A stretch of DNA of 64,000 nt from Bacillota bacterium (GTDB lineage: Bacteria > Bacillota > Clostridia > Acetivibrionales > DSM-27016). The notes beneath the pieces are model-generated. The model saw only the letters and a list, made by a program, of their open reading frames with translations, had not been told where the DNA came from and ran no database searches. Location: assembly GCA_023390115.1 (NCBI GenBank), contig JAEWDM010000021.1, forward strand, positions 103,960 to 167,959, written 5' to 3'. Of this stretch, positions 17,385 through 27,550 are shown in pieces (the first letter of the stretch is position 1; each line of letters begins with the position of its first letter). Position numbers and translations under genes: made by a program.

Positions 17385-18470
17385 TCAGATCATCTCCCTT
17401 TTTACCGAGCCTTCCGTAAAAATGGGATTTATATCCAGAAGCACTTCATCACCTATTTCGGCGTCAATACCGGTCAGATCGATTATTATATTGTACATGC
17501 TTATTCTGCCCAGTATGCGGGCCTTTTTGCCGTTAACTCTTACATACATGCGTTTTTTCCATTGCTTAAGGTCGTTGTAAACATACCTTAAAATATCACG
17601 GAGCCTGAAGGTGTCCCTTATTTTCTCGACTCCGAAGCCGTCCTTGTAGCCAACCGGGACTATTCCTATTCTCACGGGCCTTTTGGTTTTGTAGGTATTG
17701 GCATATCCTATGTAATAGTTTGACGGCAGGTCTTTAAACTCAATGATCTGGGATTTTAAAAAGCCTATTTTCGACAGGCCGTATTTGTTTTCTATGGGTA
17801 TGCGTCCCAAAAAAGCGGAGCCGACCCTAACAGCATCTAAGTGCATGCTTTCGTACTTCAAAAATGCACACGAATTGCATATGTGAAGAATTCCCGTATC
17901 TATGCCGTTTTGCTTTAGGGCCTGAGCGCACTTTATAAACGAATCGAACTGGCTTTGTACCAGCTTTGGCTTTTTGGCAAAGGAAAAGGACAGGTGAGAG
18001 TATGTTCCTGCTATCTTAAGGTTGTCAAAGGACTTTAAAAGCGAATAGTAGTTGTCTATCTGTTCGGGGAGAAATCCGAATCTTCCGAAGCCTGTGTCTA
18101 TCTTGAGGTGCGCCTCCGCCGCAGTCCCCAGCTTTTTTGCAGCCTCGTTTATTGTTACGGCGGAGCTGACTGAGCCTATAGTGGATATAATGTTGTTTTT
18201 CACAATTGCTTCGGCTTCCTCCATAAGGCTTGTAGAGGCCAGAAGAAGTATTTTGCCGTCAAAGCCGCTCTCCCGCAGCAGCATGGCCTCGGAAAGCTCG
18301 GAAACTGCAAAAAAATCTATCCCGTTATCTGTAAGAAGTCTGGCAAAAGCTATAATACCAAGCCCATAACCGTTTCCCTTCAGCACCGCGATTATAGTCG
18401 AGCTTGTCCTTTCCTTTATGCACCGGATATTCTCAATGAGCTTGTCTTTTTCAATTATTAGTGTCTTCAT
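17385..18470 (-). CDS. Alanine racemase-family protein with divergent C-terminal site
   Basis: 361 residues of the fold-type III PLP family. The PLP lysine is Lys31 in AVLKGNGYGLG (family KADAYGHG), HLKIDTGFGRFGF is conserved, and the GYANTY block supplies the catalytic tyrosine, followed by RIGIVPVGYKDGFG. The usual C-terminal CMDQ motif is replaced by SMYN in ILGRISMYNIIIDLTG, and the protein is slightly short. It probably makes D-alanine for peptidoglycan, but it could act on another amino acid. Its start overlaps the FemAB-like gene by 20 bases, so it is the last gene of a four-gene reverse operon with cell-surface themes. Confidence 0.85.
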   Translation of the reverse strand: MKTLIIEKDKLIENIRCIKERTSSTIIAVLKGNGYGLGIIAFARLLTDNGIDFFAVSELSEAMLLRESGFDGKILLLASTSLMEEAEAIVKNNIISTIGSVSSAVTINEAAKKLGTAAEAHLKIDTGFGRFGFLPEQIDNYYSLLKSFDNLKIAGTYSHLSFSFAKKPKLVQSQFDSFIKCAQALKQNGIDTGILHICNSCAFLKYESMHLDAVRVGSAFLGRIPIENKYGLSKIGFLKSQIIEFKDLPSNYYIGYANTYKTKRPVRIGIVPVGYKDGFGVEKIRDTFRLRDILRYVYNDLKQWKKRMYVRVNGKKARILGRISMYNIIIDLTGIDAEIGDEVLLDINPIFTEGSVKREMI

Positions 18471-19536
18471 TGCCGACCTCGTTTTTATGCCTGAGCATGT
18501 AAATTTTTGATCTTACCGACCTTAAAAGCCTGAAGCTCTTTTCTACCGCAAAATATACAAAGGGCTTAAATATATAATCTATTTCGCCTATCAGCTCCAC
18601 CAGCTCACCATTGAAGCCCTTTTTAAACCTGTAAATTCCGTATAGCGGGTTGTTTTCATCCATGTCTCCGGAAACGCCTCTGAAATCGTAAACGCCACAC
18701 CCGCTTTCAAGCGCCCATTTCATTGCTTCCCACTGCAGAAGATAGCTTGCCATAACCTTTCTATGCTCGTTGCTGCTCGCGCCGTAAAGATACCAGCACT
18801 TTTTGCCGTACAATATTGTTATCGTACCTGCAATAAGCTGTCCCTCATAGTATGCCAGGTAGAGCCTTAAATGCTCCGGTGCCATGGAGTCGTACATTTT
18901 TTCAAAATACTCCACGCTTCTTGTCACAAAATTGTCTCTTACTCCCGTTTGAAGCATTATTCTGTGAAATTCGGGGATATCGCTTCTTTTGCCTATTTTT
19001 ACCTCTACGCCCCTTTTCTCGGAAAGGCGTATGTTATACCTCCATTTTTGGTGGAAGGACTGTATAAGCTCGTCCTCGGTTTTGCCCTTTATGTCTTTTC
19101 TATAAACAAACCTGGGATTTATGCCCTCGAAATTTTTTGAGGCATTCTTTATATGAAAGCCCATATTCCGGACTATGCGGTCAAATTCCTTATCCCGTAT
19201 ATCAACATCCGGCTCAAGCATAAGCACATAGGACTTGTGCTTTTTGGCAAGCTGCTTTGCACAGGACATCAGCGCAGACAGAGCCTCTTCATCGTGAGGG
19301 TCACAAACGGGCGCACGGGATGAGAGCATGATTGTATAGCCCAGTATAGGAATTTTTCTGATAAGAATGTTCATTGCTCCCCTGATATTTCCCGCTTCAT
19401 CCTCAGCCATGATTATTTTGCTTGTCCAATCCGACTTGACCCTGGCCCACTCCGAGGACTGTGCAAAATTGCACAGGGGATGGGACAGGAGAAATCTCTT
19501 ATATTTTTCATTATCTTCGCATATGTAGGTGTTCAA
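18451..19536 (-). CDS. FemAB-like peptidoglycan bridge aminoacyltransferase
   Basis: About 361 residues of the FemAB/GNAT-like family. FAQSSEWARVK near the N-terminus, LEPDVDIRD, SFHQKWRYNIRLSEKRGVEV in the middle and GASSNEHRKVMASYLLQWEAMKWALESGCGVYDFRGVSG are typical. Such enzymes add amino acids from tRNA to the peptidoglycan stem peptide. The TTG at 19536 is chosen because AGGGGGA lies 8 bases before it and overlaps the stop of the upstream peptidase gene; an ATG at 19566 has no ribosome site. Co-expression with alanine racemase suggests cell-wall cross-bridge synthesis; the amino acid added is unknown. Confidence 0.85.
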   Translation of the reverse strand: MNTYICEDNEKYKRFLLSHPLCNFAQSSEWARVKSDWTSKIIMAEDEAGNIRGAMNILIRKIPILGYTIMLSSRAPVCDPHDEEALSALMSCAKQLAKKHKSYVLMLEPDVDIRDKEFDRIVRNMGFHIKNASKNFEGINPRFVYRKDIKGKTEDELIQSFHQKWRYNIRLSEKRGVEVKIGKRSDIPEFHRIMLQTGVRDNFVTRSVEYFEKMYDSMAPEHLRLYLAYYEGQLIAGTITILYGKKCWYLYGASSNEHRKVMASYLLQWEAMKWALESGCGVYDFRGVSGDMDENNPLYGIYRFKKGFNGELVELIGEIDYIFKPFVYFAVEKSFRLLRSVRSKIYMLRHKNEVGNEDTNN

Positions 19537-19549
19537 CGTGTATTTCCCC

Positions 19550-20860
19550 CTAATAATTACTGGCATAGCTTAAAAAATCCTCGAAATAAAGCATTTTAAA
19601 CTTTTTATCCTCATAGATTTTATTAAGCAGCTTATAAAAATTATTGCCAAGTTTTTTATGAATATTATAAAAGTATAATGCAGAGTCATTGTAAGCCAGA
19701 CGGTAATACTCCTCCCGCGAGGAATAATTGCCCAGAGCCCTGCCCAGAAACTTCCGGCTGCTTATGCCGCTGAATAAAGGCTTTGAGATATAGCCGCCGT
19801 CAGGAATCTCAGACAGGTAGGTTACCAGTCCTTCGTCCAGAAAAGGCTCATTTATCTGATCAGTTCCTATTATACCATAAAACCACTGATGTAAAACCTC
19901 ATGATACGTTAATGTTTTTAAGTAGTCCTTATTTTCAAAGCATAGATCCGACAAAAAGATCATGCCTGAAAATTCCATTCCATTCTGTGTAATAGGCGCC
20001 TTTACCACAAAAAAGGATGGATACGGATATTTTCCTATATTTTTTTGAGCAAAATCCATGGCTTTTTTTACATATCCCGCTGTTTCGGAGGAATTTATAT
20101 AAAAGATATCTATGTCTCCATAAGCTACTTTGGATACGGAGGAGGCTTCGGCTATAACTATAGGGAAATCTCTCATGTTTGCGGCCTCAAGTATGGTTAT
20201 TTTATTTGCCCCGAAAATGTGCTCCTCCTTCTGTGCCGGTGCAAACACATCTAAAGACTTATCCGCCTTTATGATTACATAGTAGCTCACGCTGCTGTAA
20301 ATATAAGGATCTCCCAGCGTACTTTTATACGGGCGTACAAGCACATCCTTTTTATATACCCCGGGGGTTATAAGAAAATTTGTAAGGAAATAGCGGTTAT
20401 CCATATGGGTAAGGGTGGATCTTCCGTTTCCAAGCGTAATTTCATATTCGACAATTACGCTGGATTCACTGCTGCCGCTGCTTATTTCCAAAACCGTATC
20501 CTTTTTTAGGAAGCTTAAGTTCCCCGTTGAGGAGGCGACCTTTTTTATACTTGTCTCTGCGGTGCTGTCCGAATTCACATAGGCATAGAGCTTTTTTGAG
20601 GGCTTGTCAAAGTTTATTGTCTGTGTTATTAAAATGGTATTTTTTGAAATCTGTATATCCGCCACAATGTCATGGGAATTATTCACATTTAATTTTGATT
20701 CCTTAAATGCTTCTATGTCTTCAGGTGCTTTTATATCGGCATTGCTCATATTAAAGGAGGCGTTTTGAGAGGAAAACAGAATATATAAAAAAACTCCTGC
20801 TACGGCAGTAAACTCGAAAATAATTATAGTCAGAACTGCAACAAGGAGCCTTTTCTTCAT
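19550..20860 (-). CDS. Membrane-anchored M1-like zinc metallopeptidase
   Basis: 436 residues from ATG 20860. An N-terminal membrane anchor (LLVAVLTIIIFEFTAVAGVF) is followed by a beta-rich outer domain and a gluzincin site HEVLHQWF with the third zinc ligand in PFLDEGLVTY, about 20 residues later. This HExxH-x18-E layout is that of M1 aminopeptidases. The protein is much shorter than classical M1 enzymes and appears to lack the GAMEN motif (NGMEFSG stands at the equivalent place), so exopeptidase activity is not assured. It would act outside the membrane. The ribosome site is weak. It sits between a radical SAM gene and the FemAB-like gene in one operon. Confidence 0.78.
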   Translation of the reverse strand: MKKRLLVAVLTIIIFEFTAVAGVFLYILFSSQNASFNMSNADIKAPEDIEAFKESKLNVNNSHDIVADIQISKNTILITQTINFDKPSKKLYAYVNSDSTAETSIKKVASSTGNLSFLKKDTVLEISSGSSESSVIVEYEITLGNGRSTLTHMDNRYFLTNFLITPGVYKKDVLVRPYKSTLGDPYIYSSVSYYVIIKADKSLDVFAPAQKEEHIFGANKITILEAANMRDFPIVIAEASSVSKVAYGDIDIFYINSSETAGYVKKAMDFAQKNIGKYPYPSFFVVKAPITQNGMEFSGMIFLSDLCFENKDYLKTLTYHEVLHQWFYGIIGTDQINEPFLDEGLVTYLSEIPDGGYISKPLFSGISSRKFLGRALGNYSSREEYYRLAYNDSALYFYNIHKKLGNNFYKLLNKIYEDKKFKMLYFEDFLSYASNY

Positions 20861-20922
20861 CTTATAACCCCAAATCACTAGAATTAGTTGATTTTCATTA
20901 TAGCATAAGAAATTCTGTGTTG

Positions 20923-22236
20923 TCAAAAAGGTATGGCTGTTTCCTTGTTCCACCTGCTTAGTTTTTTATAGTCGGGAGGAAGCCTTCCGTCAAAAAAATC
21001 ACAGGCCATATAATATCTTATGTCACTGAGCCAGGTGCCTGCATATTCCTTGTCGCTTAAGAATCTTCTCAATATTGACACAGGGCGGACTGCCAGATCG
21101 ATAGCCGGACCCAGAAGCTCAGAGGGGTCTCTGAAGCACTCCCAGTCACAGAGCCTGCAATAGGCCTTGTGATTAATGCTTTGAAGATCAATGTCCCACA
21201 GCTTGCCAAGATTATCATTTCCCCTGTACCCGCAAGGGAATACATCTCCGTTACGGGCATCCATGAAGAAAAAGTCAATCCCGCCGCGGCATGAATAGCT
21301 GTAGTCGTTCTGCCCGCTGTAATGCCTGATAAGGGAACGCACGGAGCAGCGGGGCATAAAGGTTCTTATTCTGGATCTGTATACCGGAATTATGTCCGAT
21401 AATGCCTTGAATATGTATTCCTTTTCCTTAGGCAAAAAATTAACTACGGAATCTGTTGAGGCGGCAGCATACACAGCCTCCATGCCGCAATCGGACGAGC
21501 TATCATTAAGACTCATGGGGTAGCACATATTGACTATTGTAAAGCCAAGCCCTGTAATGAGCTTTAAAAAGTTTCCGAAGGCCTGCTTATAGGTCTCGTA
21601 AAAAATCTCGGGATATTGGGGATGAAGCTTGACGGCGCGAGTGTCCTTGCCTCCCATATTGCGGTTTATTCCAAGGTTTGCGGAAGGGTATATCCCATAC
21701 TCGTGAAAGATGGGGAGGGCCTTTTCAATGCCCTTTATCACTCCCGGAAGCCCTCTCATTTGCTCATGCACCTCCGGAACGCAGGAATCAATACTTATCC
21801 AGAAATTTCTGAGCTTTGTTTTAGAAAAGGCCTCAGCTATTTTGGCAATTCTCATCTCAAATGCTTCCGATCCGGAATTCATAAAAAGAAAGCCGTTTGT
21901 TCCCGTTCTTATAAGATCTATTCCCGCCTCCGCCGCATACTGTATAAGCTCCAGCACATCGTCAAAATAAATAAGAGGCTCTCCTCCGGTGAAGGAAACG
22001 GATTTGACACCATTTTGCACCGCTGCGTCTATTGACCTCTTTATGCAGTCCTTATTAAGCCTCGATCTCTTAAAATCTGCATGTATATTCATCCCGCACT
22101 GCGGACATTTTGCGTTGCAGGCATCGGTATATTGTATGACCACCTGCCCGGGAGCTCTGCCCGAAAGGAGTTTCTTCAGACTGCCCAGATTTTTTAAAAA
22201 TAGGTTTTTATAAGCCATGTGATTAAATTCTTTCAT
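20923..22236 (-). CDS. Radical SAM protein with SPASM-like C-terminal cysteines
   Basis: 437 residues. The [4Fe-4S]-SAM motif is CNAKCPQC (about residues 40-47), followed by SFTGGEPLIY for SAM binding. The C-terminal part contains CSVRSL, SCRGG, FPCGYRGN and a CRLCDWEC cluster resembling a SPASM/twitch auxiliary site. Such proteins modify peptides or act as anaerobic maturases; the substrate is unknown. It is the first gene of the reverse operon (62 bases before the peptidase), which continues with FemAB-like and Alr-like genes. No short precursor-peptide gene was recognised next to it, so a RiPP role is not supported here. The start is uncertain, with a second Met at residue 7. Confidence 0.82.
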   Translation of the reverse strand: MKEFNHMAYKNLFLKNLGSLKKLLSGRAPGQVVIQYTDACNAKCPQCGMNIHADFKRSRLNKDCIKRSIDAAVQNGVKSVSFTGGEPLIYFDDVLELIQYAAEAGIDLIRTGTNGFLFMNSGSEAFEMRIAKIAEAFSKTKLRNFWISIDSCVPEVHEQMRGLPGVIKGIEKALPIFHEYGIYPSANLGINRNMGGKDTRAVKLHPQYPEIFYETYKQAFGNFLKLITGLGFTIVNMCYPMSLNDSSSDCGMEAVYAAASTDSVVNFLPKEKEYIFKALSDIIPVYRSRIRTFMPRCSVRSLIRHYSGQNDYSYSCRGGIDFFFMDARNGDVFPCGYRGNDNLGKLWDIDLQSINHKAYCRLCDWECFRDPSELLGPAIDLAVRPVSILRRFLSDKEYAGTWLSDIRYYMACDFFDGRLPPDYKKLSRWNKETAIPF

Positions 22237-22479
22237 TCATAAAATACAAATTGATTCTATATGTAAGAATAATGGATAAATATTAAATACAGGTTGGTAA
22301 AGCATTAAGTTTACGTTACCTGAAAAACCCTTATCTATATGTTTGTAAAAGCTTTATTGCATCCTATATATGTTCCTAATACATTTGACGGACCTTATTT
22401 TGTTTTATATACTGTAAATAAAGCCTTGGAAGTCCGGCGGCTTTTAAATATTTACAAGTGTTTACAGGAGAACGTAAGG

Positions 22480-24627
22480 ATGAAGGAAAAAATTAAGGAC
22501 AGATATAATATACTGGGTGCGTGCTTTTTTGTACTTGGAGTTATAATTGTTTTGAGGCTCGTAAACCTGCAGATTATAAACGGGGAGAAATACGACAGTG
22601 AATCTCAGAGCAGACTTTTAAACGAAAGGAAAATTGCAGCTCCAAGAGGGGATATATTGGACAGAAACGGTATTCCCATTGCGACAAACAGGATAGGCTT
22701 TACTGTACAGATTGTTTATGCAGGACTTGACAGCGATTCATTAAATGCAATGCTTTTAAACCTTGCAAATTTGTTTGAAAGCTGTGATGACGAGTATAAC
22801 AGGAGCTTTAATAAGTTTATAACCTTCAATCCTGTGGGCTTCGGTTCATCTGTGAAAAATCTTGAGAAGCCTGTGGAGAGGATAAAGAGTGAATTCGGGC
22901 TGAAGCCTGAAAGCACGGACAGGCTTGACACTCCGGAGGATGTTTTCAGGTATATAAGAGAGAGCAAATATAAGATTGATAAAAAATATACCGATGAAGA
23001 AGCATATAAGATAATGACCATGAGGTATGAAATCAGAGGTTTAAATTCCCTTAATCCTATTACACTTGCAAGGGACGTATCTCAGGAAACAATGGCAAAG
23101 CTGGAGGAGATGCACCGGCTGTTTCCGGGGGTTACAACAGATACCGAGCCTATAAGGGAGTACAGGGACTCTCAGTATGCCGCACATATTTTGGGGTATA
23201 TAAGAGGGATTAATGACGAAGAGTACAAGCGCCTTAAGGATAAGGGCTACACAATGAATGATCTTATAGGAAAATCGGGAGTGGAGCTGGCTGCCGAGGA
23301 GTACTTAAGGGGTGCGGACGGGCAGAGAAGGGTGGAGGTCGACACTGAGGGAAGGTTTACGGAGGAGCTGAACTCCAGACCTGCTGTCCCGGGAAATAAT
23401 GTCGTTCTGACAATTGACATGAAGCTCCAGAAGGTGGCTGTGGAATCTCTTGAACGTACAATAACCTCAATAAGAAACAAGCAGGATGGCAAAACAAGCA
23501 AAAATAATAAGGGGGATGCCTTTTCCGGGGCTGTTGTGGCATTGGATGTAAATAATGGTGAGGTGCTTGCAATGGCGAGCTATCCTACCTTTGATCCCGC
23601 AGTTTTTCTTGAAGGTGCAGGAAATAAGGAGGCGCAAAATAAAATAACCGAGTGGAACGAGGATAATGTGAATACACCTCTTGTAAACAGGGCTATAGCT
23701 GCAGCCTATCCTCCCGGATCCACCTTCAAGCCCATTGTTGCAGTAGCGGGCCTGGAGGAAGGGGTAATAACAAAAGAGCAGAAAATAGACGATCCGGGAT
23801 TTATAATGGAAGAAGGAGAAAGATTAACCTGTCTTGAATATAGAAACGGAACAAAGCCCCACGGGCATGGCCCTATTGACTTAAAAGAGGCTTTGGCTAC
23901 CTCGTGCAATATTTATTTTTATAAGCTGGGAATAAATCTGGGCTCCGACAGGATAGACAAATGGGGCAAGAGCTTCGGACTCGGCGAATATACGGGAATA
24001 GAACTGGGCGGAGAGAACAAGGGTACCCGCTCAAATCAGGAGTATCATTATAAGCAGACTCAGAATCAATGGGGAAGGGTGCTTACGGCGCTTTCCTCAA
24101 TAGGCCAGCTTTATAATAACTATACCCCTCTGCAGCTTGCAAACTACACCGCTATAGTCGCCAATGGAGGTAAAAAATACACGCCTCATGTCATAAAAAA
24201 GGTTGTTGCAAGTAACGGTATGGTTGTTAAAGAGGATAAGCCGGAATATACACAGCTCCCTGTTAGGGCCGAAACAATACAGGCAGTCAAGGAAGGCATG
24301 GAGGCAGTTGCAAATTCAACGGAAGGTACTGCCGCAAATGTGTTCGAGGACTTTTACAGGAGCTATAATATAAGGGTTGCGGGAAAAACCGGTACTGCGG
24401 AAACAAATGAGTCAATTTATCAGGACAAGTCCAATAACGGAATGTTCATATGCTATGCCCCTGCCGACAATCCTAAAATTGCCGTGGCTGTGGCGGTACA
24501 GAGAGGTGTGTTCGGGTATTATGCCGCAGACGTCGCCAGAGACATTATGGCTGAGTATTTTAATCTCAATGACGACAATAATATAGACGATACTATAATA
24601 CCGGATGAAGTAATATTTACAAGATAA
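22480..24627 (+). CDS. Penicillin-binding protein 2 (class B transpeptidase, MrdA-like)
   Basis: 715 residues from ATG 22480 (AGGAG 9 bases upstream). One N-terminal membrane segment (ILGACFFVLGVIIVLRLVNLQI), the dimerisation domain with RGDILDRNGIPIATN, and a transpeptidase domain with YPPGSTFKP (active-site Ser, SxxK), SCN (SxN) and AGKTGTAE (KTG). It cross-links peptidoglycan, most likely for cell elongation (PBP2 with RodA); a spore-specific SpoVD-like role is less likely because no PASTA domain is seen. It is monocistronic, ended by a large hairpin. Confidence 0.93.
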   Translation: MKEKIKDRYNILGACFFVLGVIIVLRLVNLQIINGEKYDSESQSRLLNERKIAAPRGDILDRNGIPIATNRIGFTVQIVYAGLDSDSLNAMLLNLANLFESCDDEYNRSFNKFITFNPVGFGSSVKNLEKPVERIKSEFGLKPESTDRLDTPEDVFRYIRESKYKIDKKYTDEEAYKIMTMRYEIRGLNSLNPITLARDVSQETMAKLEEMHRLFPGVTTDTEPIREYRDSQYAAHILGYIRGINDEEYKRLKDKGYTMNDLIGKSGVELAAEEYLRGADGQRRVEVDTEGRFTEELNSRPAVPGNNVVLTIDMKLQKVAVESLERTITSIRNKQDGKTSKNNKGDAFSGAVVALDVNNGEVLAMASYPTFDPAVFLEGAGNKEAQNKITEWNEDNVNTPLVNRAIAAAYPPGSTFKPIVAVAGLEEGVITKEQKIDDPGFIMEEGERLTCLEYRNGTKPHGHGPIDLKEALATSCNIYFYKLGINLGSDRIDKWGKSFGLGEYTGIELGGENKGTRSNQEYHYKQTQNQWGRVLTALSSIGQLYNNYTPLQLANYTAIVANGGKKYTPHVIKKVVASNGMVVKEDKPEYTQLPVRAETIQAVKEGMEAVANSTEGTAANVFEDFYRSYNIRVAGKTGTAETNESIYQDKSNNGMFICYAPADNPKIAVAVAVQRGVFGYYAADVARDIMAEYFNLNDDNNIDDTIIPDEVIFTR

Positions 24628-24685
24628 AATATAAGGGAGGCTGTTGCAAAACACATTGTGTTTTGCAACAGCCTCCCTTATATTT
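24627..24685. terminator. Very long bidirectional terminator hairpin
   Basis: A perfect 29-bp inverted repeat (24627-24655 with 24657-24685) leaves a single unpaired base at the centre. It contains the GGGAGGCTGTTGCAAAA block. It lies between convergent pbp genes with an A/T-rich flank on both sides. Confidence 0.88.
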
Positions 24686-24697
24686 GCTGATTATTTT

Positions 24698-27286
24698 CTA
24701 ATCAATAGGTGCAAGATTGTCCTCCGCATCATTTGGAGGTATTATAACATCATCAATTTCAGGGATATCCTGAGGCTGTATCTGATTTTGACCGGTGTCC
24801 GTATGCTGAGAGGCAGGATCCTCTGTTTCAGCATCGCCGGGCGGAAGAATCTCTTCATCAGGGGGCTGATCCCCGATAATGGGATCACCGGATGCTTCGC
24901 CGTGTATTGTGCAGTATTCAATGGGCACTTCATAAATCCAGTCCTTAGGATAAGGGTCGCCGGACTGCACCGGAGTATATGGCTCCTTTCTCTTTATAAA
25001 CACTTTTGATATTGAGGAAGGACAATATTGATCCGCCAGCAGCGCTCTTCCGTGTATGTCCTTGCTCTCGGGATCGCTGCAAACCTCTGCTGAAACATGG
25101 ACGTCACAGACGTTGCTGTCCTTGGGTTCCGTTCCCTTAAGAAAATATTCCTGTCTCACCGCATTGCCTCTTGGGTCTTGAGAGCAGAGCTCCGACGGTG
25201 TCTTTCCGGAGTATATGCACACGGATTTTCTTATAACGTTTGAGGGTGCCGCCGAAAAGTCGGACTTCTGGACATTCTCGTGAGCTTTTTGCATTACTGC
25301 CTGCCATATAACGGCAGAAGGGTTATTGCCCGAAACCTTTACTGTGGTAGGATAATCATAACCATACCACACGGCACCCACGTAATAAGGGGTATAGCCC
25401 ACAAACCATCTATCCTTGTCATCGTTCGTTGTACCTGTTTTTCCGGCAACAGGGATAGACTCCTTTTTGGAATTGGAGATCTTGACATAGGATGCGGTAC
25501 CTCCGGGAAGGCATACATCCTTCAGCATATCTGTCATGATGAAGGCGGTGCCTTCATCATATACAACATTACTCTGTTGCTTTATTTCTTTATCCTTAAG
25601 CTTGTTGAGCAGCTCATTTCCGCCGCTGTCAAGCACCTTGGTATACGTGATAGGCTGGTAATACATACCGCTGTTTGCAAAAGGAGAATATGCCGCCGCC
25701 ATATTAAGGGGATTTACACCGCCTTTCAGCCCTCCTAAGGACACCGACAGGTATTTGTCCTCGCCCTCCATACTTATTCCTGACTTCTCCAGATATTTGA
25801 AGGAGATATCGGGCCCCATACTCATCCAGGTCTTAGCGGCTACCACGTTTATGGATCTCGCGATGGCGGTTCTTATGCTCGTCAATCCTCTGTACACCCT
25901 TTCAGACTTGCCGCTGTAGCTCTCAGGAAAATTTTCGGGGTACCTTCCCTTTTCTACACCCATCATATATACCGGTACGTCGTCAACAGCGGTTGCAGCC
26001 GTAATAAGATGCTGATCTATAGCAGGCCCGTAGTCTGCTATGGGCTTAAAGCTGGAACCAGCCTGTCTCTTGATTTGAGTAGCACGGTTTAATATCCGGT
26101 CGGCTGTTTTTTCTCCACGGCCCCCATATACAGCCACCAACTGCCCCGTTTTCGGATCGACTATTGCCATGCCTGCCTGGGGAAGCTCACCCTTGCTGTT
26201 TTTAGCTCCGGGGAAATATTTTTCTTCATCGTTGAAAATCTCATCCATAGCAGTCTGGACGGAGGTGTCCTGAGTTGTGTATATCTTAAGACCGTAATTG
26301 TAAACCATTGTATAGGCTATTTCTTCAGTATAGCCGTATTTGGCCATTAGATCACTCGCCACATCCTTCACTACCTGATCTACAAAATATGTCTGCCTGC
26401 TGGTAGCCTGATCGGGAGCTTCGGGACGCTCCTGAAAGTCAAGGGGTGCGTCTGCCGCTTCATCGTATTCTGTCTGGCTTATGAAGCCGTTCTCCAGCAT
26501 TTTTTGAAGCACCAGCTTTTGACGGGCCTTGTTATTTATTTTTCCGTTTTCAGTAAAGGGATTGTATTTTCCCGGAAGATTTGTAATGCCGGCAAGACTT
26601 GCACACTGTGCAAGAGACAATTCACCTATGCTCTTTCCGAAATATGCTCTGGATGCCGATTCTACGCCGTAATAATTTTCTCCCATATATGCAAGATTCA
26701 TATACAGCTCAAGTATCTGCCATTTTTCAAGCTTTTTCTCAAGCTGTATGGCACGCCATTGCTCCTGAATTTTCCTCTGAGGGCTTCTCTCGGTTTCTCC
26801 GGTTATGTTTTTGACCACCTGCTGTGTTATTGTGCTTCCTCCGTATGCCGAGTTTCCTCCTGTAGTTATGTAGCTTATTACAGCTCCCAGCGTTCTTTTT
26901 ATGTCTATTCCGTTGTGGCTTTCAAAGCGCTCATCCTCTATTGCTATAAAAGCGTTTCTTAAATTTTTGGGGATTTTATCATAGCTCATAAGAATCCTGT
27001 TTTTATTTTCAGAACCGTTCAGCTCGGCTATTTTCTTGTCCTGGCTATCATAAACGCTGGAATTCTGAATCTGTATCTTAAGCTTTGATTCATCCAGAGG
27101 AGGCGTCGACTTTATAAAGCCAACAAGTGCTCCTCCTGCTATCCCCACAGCCGCACATGAAACAGCTATGAAAATGATTAAAAATATTTTTATTACTCTT
27201 AATAAAAACCTTACAGCGGGCCTGCGCTGCTTCTGCTTCTTTTTCTTCGACGTGCCGGAAGGACCGGCTTTAGCTTTGGGGTCCAT
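24698..27286 (-). CDS. Class A penicillin-binding protein 1A (glycosyltransferase/transpeptidase)
   Basis: 862 residues from ATG 27286 after GGAGG. It has a basic cytoplasmic tail, one membrane segment (FLLRVIKIFLIIFIAV) and a GT51 domain with AIEDERFESHNGID and GGSTITQQVVKN (catalytic Glu in EDERF). The transpeptidase domain follows, with QAGSSFKP (SxxK), SIN and AGKTGTTNDD (KTG). After residue 700 a Cys-containing extension and a Pro/Asp-rich tail (GDQPPDEEILPPGD) lie outside the membrane. It polymerises and cross-links peptidoglycan. Confidence 0.95.
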   Translation of the reverse strand: MDPKAKAGPSGTSKKKKQKQRRPAVRFLLRVIKIFLIIFIAVSCAAVGIAGGALVGFIKSTPPLDESKLKIQIQNSSVYDSQDKKIAELNGSENKNRILMSYDKIPKNLRNAFIAIEDERFESHNGIDIKRTLGAVISYITTGGNSAYGGSTITQQVVKNITGETERSPQRKIQEQWRAIQLEKKLEKWQILELYMNLAYMGENYYGVESASRAYFGKSIGELSLAQCASLAGITNLPGKYNPFTENGKINNKARQKLVLQKMLENGFISQTEYDEAADAPLDFQERPEAPDQATSRQTYFVDQVVKDVASDLMAKYGYTEEIAYTMVYNYGLKIYTTQDTSVQTAMDEIFNDEEKYFPGAKNSKGELPQAGMAIVDPKTGQLVAVYGGRGEKTADRILNRATQIKRQAGSSFKPIADYGPAIDQHLITAATAVDDVPVYMMGVEKGRYPENFPESYSGKSERVYRGLTSIRTAIARSINVVAAKTWMSMGPDISFKYLEKSGISMEGEDKYLSVSLGGLKGGVNPLNMAAAYSPFANSGMYYQPITYTKVLDSGGNELLNKLKDKEIKQQSNVVYDEGTAFIMTDMLKDVCLPGGTASYVKISNSKKESIPVAGKTGTTNDDKDRWFVGYTPYYVGAVWYGYDYPTTVKVSGNNPSAVIWQAVMQKAHENVQKSDFSAAPSNVIRKSVCIYSGKTPSELCSQDPRGNAVRQEYFLKGTEPKDSNVCDVHVSAEVCSDPESKDIHGRALLADQYCPSSISKVFIKRKEPYTPVQSGDPYPKDWIYEVPIEYCTIHGEASGDPIIGDQPPDEEILPPGDAETEDPASQHTDTGQNQIQPQDIPEIDDVIIPPNDAEDNLAPID

Positions 27287-27550
27287 ATATGCCTCCTTCA
27301 ATGTATCCCTTGTGCCATGTAACGGAATTTATCCAGCAGACACACTATTTCAAAATTAATAAAACCATAATTTCGGTTATATTATATCATAAAAACCTTT
27401 TAATGCATAATTAATGAAGTATTACAATGCTTATAACATATTTTTCCCTGTTTTACGGAATTTCTATCATGAGAGGAAATGACGCCTGATGAATTTGGGA
27501 AGCACAAAAAACCTCCTTACTCCATAATATGAAAGTGAAGGGGTTTTATT

